A stretch of DNA of 12,182 nucleotides. Origin: an uncultured Oscillospiraceae bacterium. Its GTDB lineage: Bacteria; Bacillota; Clostridia; Oscillospirales; Acutalibacteraceae. The position numbers and the translations under genes were made by a program. The stretch covers positions 1 to 12,182 of the forward strand of contig USMJ01000011.1 of assembly GCA_900555805.1 (NCBI GenBank), written 5' to 3'. Under the pieces are notes generated by a model. That model did not search any database. It was not told the DNA's origin and saw nothing but the letters and a program-made list of their open reading frames with translations. Shown here piece after piece: positions 7,718 through 12,182 of the stretch (position 1 is the stretch's first letter; the number at the start of each line of letters is the position of its first letter).

Positions 7718-8986
7718 ATGTTAGACATTAAAGTTATCAGAGAAAATCCCGATAAGGTCAAAGCGGCCATGAAAACCCGAAACAAGGATATGGACGCTCT
7801 CGTTGACGAGATCCTTGAAATAGACGCCAAACGCCGCGAACTTATCGCCAAGACAGACGAGCTTAAGGCTCAGCAGAATGCGGCGAGCAAGCAGATCCCT
7901 CAGATAAAGAAAGAGGGCGGCGACGTCGGCGAGCTTATGAAGAAGATGAACGAGATCAAGGAGAGCATCAGAAAGGATGACTCGCTTCTGACAGAGCTTG
8001 CGGCGAAGCAGAAGAGCATCATGTATGAGTTCCCGAACATTCCGAGCGACAAGACGCCTATCGGCAAGGATGACAGCGAGAATGTCGAGATCCGCCGCTG
8101 GGGCGAGCCGAGAAAGTTCGACTTCGAAGCTAAGGCTCACTGGGATATAGGCTCCGACCTCAACATACTCGACCCGGAGACCGCCGCTAAGGTCACAGGC
8201 GCGCGTTTCCACTTCTACAGAGGACAGGGCGCAAAGCTCGAGAGATCGATAATCAACTTCTTCCTCAACACTCATACCGAACACGGCTACACGGAGATAT
8301 TCCCGCCGTTCATGGTCAACAGAGCTTCCATGACAGGCACGGGTCAGCTCCCGAAGTTCGAGGACGACGCTTTCAAGGTCGTCAACAACGACTATTTCCT
8401 TATCCCGACAGCCGAGGTTCCCGTCACGAATATGCATAGAGACGAAATTCTTGACGGCGCGAAGCTTCCGATCAAGTACTGCGCTTACTCCGCCTGCTTC
8501 AGAGCCGAGGCAGGTTCAGCCGGAAGAGACACAAGAGGTCTCATCCGTCAGCATCAGTTCAACAAGGTCGAGCTTGTCAAGTTCGTCAAGCCCGAGGATT
8601 CATACGCCGAGCTTGAGAGCCTGACGAACGACGCCGAGAGAGTTCTTCAGCTTCTCGGTCTGCCCTACAGAGTTGTCGCTCTGTCAACGGGCGATATCGG
8701 TTTCAGCTCCGCCATGACATATGATATCGAGGTTTGGATGCCGTCATATAATAGGTACGTCGAGATCTCATCTTGCTCGAACTTTGAGGACTTCCAGGCG
8801 AGAAGAGCGGCTATCCGCTATAAAGAGGGCAAAGGCAAGGCTCAGCTAGTCCACACGCTCAACGGCTCGGGCGTAGCTATCGGAAGAACCGTAGCGGCTA
8901 TTCTCGAAAACTATCAGAACGCCGATGGCTCGGTCACCGTACCCGAGGTTCTCAGACCTTATATGGGTTCGGATGTTATAAAGTGA
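7718..8986 (+). CDS. serS: Seryl-tRNA synthetase
   Basis: Class II aminoacyl-tRNA synthetase that charges tRNA(Ser) (and tRNA(Sec) where present) with serine. Its 422 residues are typical for the bacterial type. Residues about 30-105 are charged and Leu-rich and form the long antiparallel coiled-coil arm that grips the tRNA variable arm. The catalytic core carries TAEVP (231-235), motif 2 [14 protein letters not shown] (261-274) and motif 3 [11 protein letters not shown] with Arg390. AAAGGTG lies 7 bases before the ATG. The gap to parB is only 21 bases, with no room for a T-box leader, so expression depends on the par promoter or one inside parB. Having serS near parAB is common in Firmicutes origin regions. 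A terminator follows. Confidence 0.98.
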   Translation: MLDIKVIRENPDKVKAAMKTRNKDMDALVDEILEIDAKRRELIAKTDELKAQQNAASKQIPQIKKEGGDVGELMKKMNEIKESIRKDDSLLTELAAKQKSIMYEFPNIPSDKTPIGKDDSENVEIRRWGEPRKFDFEAKAHWDIGSDLNILDPETAAKVTGARFHFYRGQGAKLERSIINFFLNTHTEHGYTEIFPPFMVNRASMTGTGQLPKFEDDAFKVVNNDYFLIPTAEVPVTNMHRDEILDGAKLPIKYCAYSACFRAEAGSAGRDTRGLIRQHQFNKVELVKFVKPEDSYAELESLTNDAERVLQLLGLPYRVVALSTGDIGFSSAMTYDIEVWMPSYNRYVEISSCSNFEDFQARRAAIRYKEGKGKAQLVHTLNGSGVAIGRTVAAILENYQNADGSVTVPEVLRPYMGSDVIK

Positions 8987-9003
8987 GAATATACAATATA
9001 GTG

Positions 9004-9043
9004 AAAAAGCGGCTTGCATATGCAGGCCGCATTTTTGTTTTTG
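9004..9043. terminator. Bidirectional terminator between serS and the convergent lipoprotein gene
   Basis: GCGGCTTGC (9009-9017) pairs with GCAGGCCGC (9022-9030), nine pairs with one T-G wobble and an ATAT loop. On the + strand it is followed by ATTTTTGTTTTT. On the - strand the flank 9008-9004 reads TTTTT. It can therefore end both serS and the convergent operon. Confidence 0.85.
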
Positions 9044-9086
9044 CGGTTGGGTGGGATTCGTAAAGGTTGCCGCCGCCCACAGACGA

Positions 9087-9114
9087 GCGCCGCTTCGGAA
9101 TCCCGAAGCGGCGC
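9087..9114. other. Perfect 12-bp GC-rich inverted repeat (hairpin)
   Basis: GCGCCGCTTCGG (9087-9098) and CCGAAGCGGCGC (9103-9114) are perfect reverse complements around the 4-base loop AATC. The hairpin begins 22 bases past the stop of the - strand lipoprotein gene. Neither flank has a T run, so it is not a classical intrinsic terminator by itself. It may stabilise the 3' end of the - strand transcript or act with the 9004-9043 terminator. Confidence 0.75.
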
Positions 9115-9136
9115 AATAATCATATATTAGGTTCTA

Positions 9137-10864
9137 TCATCCGATAGCCGGTGTACGGTATACATAAACAACGGATGTCGTCGCGCTCTTGTCGGCTTTG
9201 GTATAGATCGTAGCCTTGCTTGAGAGCTTGCTCATCTTCTTGAGTATAGCCGTCGTTCCCTTGGGGTCGTCTGTCAGATGCGTTATGGATTTCATCATCG
9301 AGTTGACGCTGATGCTCTCGCTGTTTTCGAGGGCCTTTGTCAGAGCCTCGACCTTTTCCTTGTCGAATGTCGATGAGACTGTGTTTATAAGATTCTCGTT
9401 CTGCTGTAAGGTCGTTACGATGCTCCTGAGCTTCTTGACCGTCTTGGGGAGCTTCTTTATAGCCGCCTGAGCTTCTTTCGATGAGAGATCCTTTGAAAGA
9501 GCCTCATATGTCGGCATAAGCGATTCGCAGTCGTTCATGAGCTTGTCGAACTTGCCGCTCTGAACGTCCTTGCTCAAGCCCTCGAGCTTCGGGAGAACCT
9601 TGTCGGCGTCCTCCATGATGGTCGCGAGATCCTTGAAGAAGGTCTTGAACAGCGGATTTGAAATAAGAGCCTGATATTTTGAGAAGTCGGTCGACGAAAT
9701 ATCCGAAATCAGCTTGCTTACGTCCTCCGAAGCAAGTAACTCGGCGTACGACTCAACATTCATTCCATCAAGATCCTTGAGGACTTTCTCCGTCTTGTCA
9801 ATGTTCTCGCTCGTCATGTATGATGAAATGATATTGATAAGCACCTTGTTCTCCTCGTAGAGATCCCTTGCGTCGGAAATGAGGTTGGCGAAGTCGGATA
9901 TCTTGTCGGAGTTCGTCATGAGCGTGTCGATGAGCTTATCGACGTCGATCGAATAAACAGCGTTGACAATGTCGGACATATTCGTCAGAAGTCCGCCGAC
10001 GCCCGAAAGCGTATCGTCTGTCTGCATTGCGCCGTCGATAGATGAAAGCGGCATTACCGCGAAGTACATGTTACCGAGTTCGAAATCTTTGACATCCGCC
10101 TCGAGGGTGAAGTCGCCGGAGAAGTCCATTCCGCCGAAGACCTCTTCCCTGAGCTTTTTAAGCTCGGCCTGAGTGAAACTGAAAGTCTCCGCCATGCCGG
10201 GAAGTCCGACGAACATGGCTATTTCCTTTGTACCGTCGCCTATGGCTTTTCCGTTGGTGAGCTTGACGCCCGAAACCTTTTCCTCGTCAAGGATCATTCC
10301 GCCCGCGACAAGAAGCGGCTCGCAGACCTTTGTGGTCTTGCCCTTGCGCTTTAAGTTCTCGTAGTTTTCGTTTGTGGCTTTGATGACCATTTTGAGCTTG
10401 CCCGTTGCGCCTGCAAGCTTTTCGGGAGCAACCTCATTGCCGTCAAGATAATACTTGATGCTGAAGTTCACGGGGAGCTTTTTCTCCGAGTAGCCTCTGT
10501 AATACAGGTCGGTCGAGGACATATGCCATGTCAGCTTTTCGCCGTCAACCTCGGGGGTTTCTGTGCCCTTGACATTGACGATATCCTTGAGGTCGCTGAT
10601 ATCGCTGACCTTAACGCAGGGCGTGTCGGTGTGAAGCCAGTCGGAAACGACGACGCTCTGCGTCTTTCCGGCGGTGTCCATGTTAGCGTAGACGGTTTCG
10701 GTCTTGACGACCTTCTTCGCCTGTTTATTGTATTTGACCTGAGTCTGGGTTGTTTCTGCGGGTTTTGTTGTGTCGTCGGTGCTGTCCTTTGAACAGCCGA
10801 CGAAAGGAATTATAAGACATACAGCCATTAACAGGCTGACCGCTCTTTTAATATTGTTTCTCAT
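9137..10864 (-). CDS. Large secreted lipoprotein paired with an MMPL transporter
   Basis: 575 residues. The N-terminus is a lipoprotein signal: Arg/Lys at 2-7, hydrophobic core about 8-20, lipobox FVGC with Cys24 as the likely lipidated residue, then a Ser/Thr/Asp-rich linker (25-45). Residues about 55-290 are a beta-rich region that opens with KTETVYANMDTAGKTQSVVVSDWL; similar openings occur in hypothetical exported proteins of gut clostridia, as far as I recall. Residues about 290-540 look like long amphipathic helices with spaced Leu, reminiscent of extracellular stalks of YhgE/Pip-like proteins. No C-terminal membrane helix is visible, so it would be held by lipid alone. It overlaps the upstream transporter gene by ATGA and has GAAAGGAAG before the start. 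Inference: an extracytoplasmic partner or substrate-handling subunit of that transporter. No enzymatic motif seen; function unknown. Confidence 0.88.
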   Translation of the reverse strand: MRNNIKRAVSLLMAVCLIIPFVGCSKDSTDDTTKPAETTQTQVKYNKQAKKVVKTETVYANMDTAGKTQSVVVSDWLHTDTPCVKVSDISDLKDIVNVKGTETPEVDGEKLTWHMSSTDLYYRGYSEKKLPVNFSIKYYLDGNEVAPEKLAGATGKLKMVIKATNENYENLKRKGKTTKVCEPLLVAGGMILDEEKVSGVKLTNGKAIGDGTKEIAMFVGLPGMAETFSFTQAELKKLREEVFGGMDFSGDFTLEADVKDFELGNMYFAVMPLSSIDGAMQTDDTLSGVGGLLTNMSDIVNAVYSIDVDKLIDTLMTNSDKISDFANLISDARDLYEENKVLINIISSYMTSENIDKTEKVLKDLDGMNVESYAELLASEDVSKLISDISSTDFSKYQALISNPLFKTFFKDLATIMEDADKVLPKLEGLSKDVQSGKFDKLMNDCESLMPTYEALSKDLSSKEAQAAIKKLPKTVKKLRSIVTTLQQNENLINTVSSTFDKEKVEALTKALENSESISVNSMMKSITHLTDDPKGTTAILKKMSKLSSKATIYTKADKSATTSVVYVYRTPAIG

Positions 10865-12182
10865 TTGACTTCTTCCTTTCTTGACTTTTTATTGAAAAGG
10901 CGTTTGTCTTCGCGCCAGCCGATACTCGTCTTGTTTATCAGTCCCTCGCAAAGGTTCAGAACAGACGGCAGGCAAACGATTATGACGATCGCGCTGATAA
11001 GCGAACCTCTCGCTAAAAGGGCGCATATGCTCTTTATTATTGATATATCACATGTGACGTACACGCCGAATGTCGCTAAGAAGAAAACGGCTGCGCTCTG
11101 GAAAATCGAGCGGTCGGATTCGTCGGCGGCTATCTTGATAGCTTCGTCCTTCGTTCTGCCTCGGCGTATCTCTTCTCTGAATCTCGTTCCCATCAGCATA
11201 GCGTAGTCAACCGTCGCGCCGAGCTGAACACAGCCTATGATCGTCGGCGCTATGAACGGGATCGTCGAGCCCATGAGGAAGCTGAAGCTTTCGTTTATCA
11301 TGATCGCAAGCTCTATGGACATAACAAGTATCGCCGGAACGGATATGGATTTGAAACAGATAAGTATAAGTATGAATATCGCTATGACCGAAATGGCGCC
11401 CGTGACCTTGAAGTCGGTGTTCGTGACAGTGATAAGGTCCTTCGTCAATATGCCCTCGCCTGTGAGGTACGCGTCGGGTGAGTGCGACTTGACGATCTCC
11501 GTGATCTTGTCGATCTGAGCGTTAAGCTCATCCGAAGCCGTGGCGTAGCTTGAGTTTATCATCATAAGCTGTTTGCCGTCGTTGACGCATATCTTCTTTA
11601 TGTCGTCGGGCAGGAACGATATCGGAACCGCGCCGCCGACAACAGAGTTAAGAGCCATACAAAGCTCGACGCCGTCGACGTCTTCTATTTCTTTTATCAT
11701 CTGGGTCGTGACGCTCGCCGGAGTGTCCTCGTCGAAGATAACGAAATGAGTGGACGCCATATTGAATTCGCTCTTGAGCTTATTAAGAGCGGAAACCGAA
11801 GCTATATCCTGCGGCAGGGAATCGACCATGTTATAGTAGACATTGACATGATTCTGGCAGATATAAGCCGGGATGAACAGAAGCAGGAATATGATCGCTA
11901 TGACCTTTTTGTGCTTAAGCGTGAACTTGTTGAGGCCCGAGAAGCTCGGAACAAGGCTTCTCTTTGAGAACTTCGTGATAAGTCCGTCGAACTGAAGAAC
12001 AGCCGCGGGAAGAATAGTAACAACAGCGATCAAACCTATCAGAACGCCCTTCGCCATAACAAGACCGATATCAAGTCCGAGCGTGAACTGCATAAAGCAG
12101 AGGGCAAGGAAACCGAATACCGTTGTCAGCGAACTTCCCGAAACGGAAACGAAGGTGTTCTCTATCGCCTGAGCCATGGCCA
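10861..12182 (-). CDS. MMPL/RND-family membrane transporter (5'-truncated, C-terminal part only)
   Basis: The open frame runs off the right edge; the Met whose codon begins at 12177 is internal, because it sits just before a membrane helix from the middle of the family (SGSSLTTVFGFLALCFMQF). Counting from that Met, membrane segments are about 18-35, 36-61, 91-108, 258-275, 278-295, 300-316, 318-332, 357-375 and 380-408, with one large extracytoplasmic domain at about 108-255. This fits the second half of a 12-helix MMPL protein. GATVDYAMLM (Asp324-Tyr325) matches the intramembrane Asp-Tyr pair used for proton relay in MMPL proteins. The C-terminus is a short basic tail. MMPL proteins move lipids, siderophores or drugs across the membrane by proton motive force; the substrate here is unknown. 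Its stop overlaps the start of the lipoprotein gene (ATGA), implying joint translation and function. Promoter and first half lie outside. Confidence 0.93.
   Translation of the reverse strand, partial: AMAQAIENTFVSVSGSSLTTVFGFLALCFMQFTLGLDIGLVMAKGVLIGLIAVVTILPAAVLQFDGLITKFSKRSLVPSFSGLNKFTLKHKKVIAIIFLLLFIPAYICQNHVNVYYNMVDSLPQDIASVSALNKLKSEFNMASTHFVIFDEDTPASVTTQMIKEIEDVDGVELCMALNSVVGGAVPISFLPDDIKKICVNDGKQLMMINSSYATASDELNAQIDKITEIVKSHSPDAYLTGEGILTKDLITVTNTDFKVTGAISVIAIFILILICFKSISVPAILVMSIELAIMINESFSFLMGSTIPFIAPTIIGCVQLGATVDYAMLMGTRFREEIRRGRTKDEAIKIAADESDRSIFQSAAVFFLATFGVYVTCDISIIKSICALLARGSLISAIVIIVCLPSVLNLCEGLINKTSIGWREDKRLFNKKSRKEEVK

Noticed and set aside
7390..7851. 153-residue - strand open frame across the parB-serS junction
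   Set aside because: A Ser-rich shadow of the TCG/CGA-rich codons; antisense to two secure genes.
7721..8437. 238-residue open frame on the - strand inside serS
   Set aside because: Fully antisense to a secure serS gene; its sequence is a Leu/Val/Arg-rich reflection of the SerRS codons, with no domain and no ribosome binding site.
9134..9147. Small inverted repeat CTATC/GATAG over the lipoprotein stop codon
   Set aside because: Only five pairs, within the range expected by chance.
11048..11057. Palindrome TCACATGTGA considered as a parS-like site
   Set aside because: It lacks the flanking bases of the TGTTTCACGTGAAACA consensus and has CATG in place of the central CGTG/CACG core; it lies inside the transporter coding region.
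12175..12177. ATG at the right edge as the true start of the MMPL gene
   Set aside because: The following sequence matches the middle of an MMPL protein, and the first membrane half is missing; the frame stays open to the edge.

Overview
The window looks like a chromosomal segment of a Gram-positive anaerobe of the class Clostridia, probably an uncultured Ruminococcaceae/Oscillospiraceae-type gut bacterium. This rests on the GlgC/GlgD pair typical of Firmicutes, Soj/Spo0J-type parAB next to serS, strong AGGAGG-like ribosome binding sites, and a lipoprotein/MMPL pair of a kind I associate with gut clostridia. The taxonomic guess is inference; there is no rRNA in the window.

Layout. (1) Positions 1-5908, + strand, are a glycogen synthesis operon: glgB (5' end cut by the window), an unrecognised small membrane-anchored protein, glgC, glgD and glgA. 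Spacing is tight, with ATGA stop/start overlaps at glgB/small ORF and glgC/glgD. GlgC with GlgD makes ADP-glucose, GlgA polymerises it, and GlgB adds alpha-1,6 branches. A rho-independent terminator follows glgA. (2) Positions 6056-8986, + strand, are a parA-parB-serS unit behind its own extended -10 promoter: chromosome segregation ATPase, its CTP-switch partner ParB, and seryl-tRNA synthetase. It ends at a hairpin terminator that can work in both directions. (3) Positions 12182-9137, - strand, are a convergent operon encoding an MMPL/RND-type membrane transporter (only its C-terminal part is in the window) and, overlapping it by ATGA, a large secreted lipoprotein.

The most notable point is inside glgB. 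The reading frame is intact, but codon use changes abruptly near position 950. Upstream, all 8 Arg codons are CGN, no Ile codon is ATA, and 17 of 19 Leu codons are CTG, resembling Faecalibacterium/Gemmiger-like genomes. Downstream of 961, all 8 Arg codons are AGR and 4 of 9 Ile codons are ATA, as in the rest of the window. The switch lies in one of the most conserved stretches of the protein. That is what a chimeric metagenomic assembly or an inter-species recombination would leave. A second, weaker shift near 420 hints at a three-part mosaic. Until this is checked, sequence left of about 950 should not be assumed to come from the same genome as the rest.

No tRNA, rRNA, CRISPR array, insertion sequence or canonical parS site was seen. 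Every intergenic gap is under 150 bases. I found no clearly new system; the best candidates for new biology are the small membrane protein inside the glycogen operon and the MMPL-lipoprotein pair.
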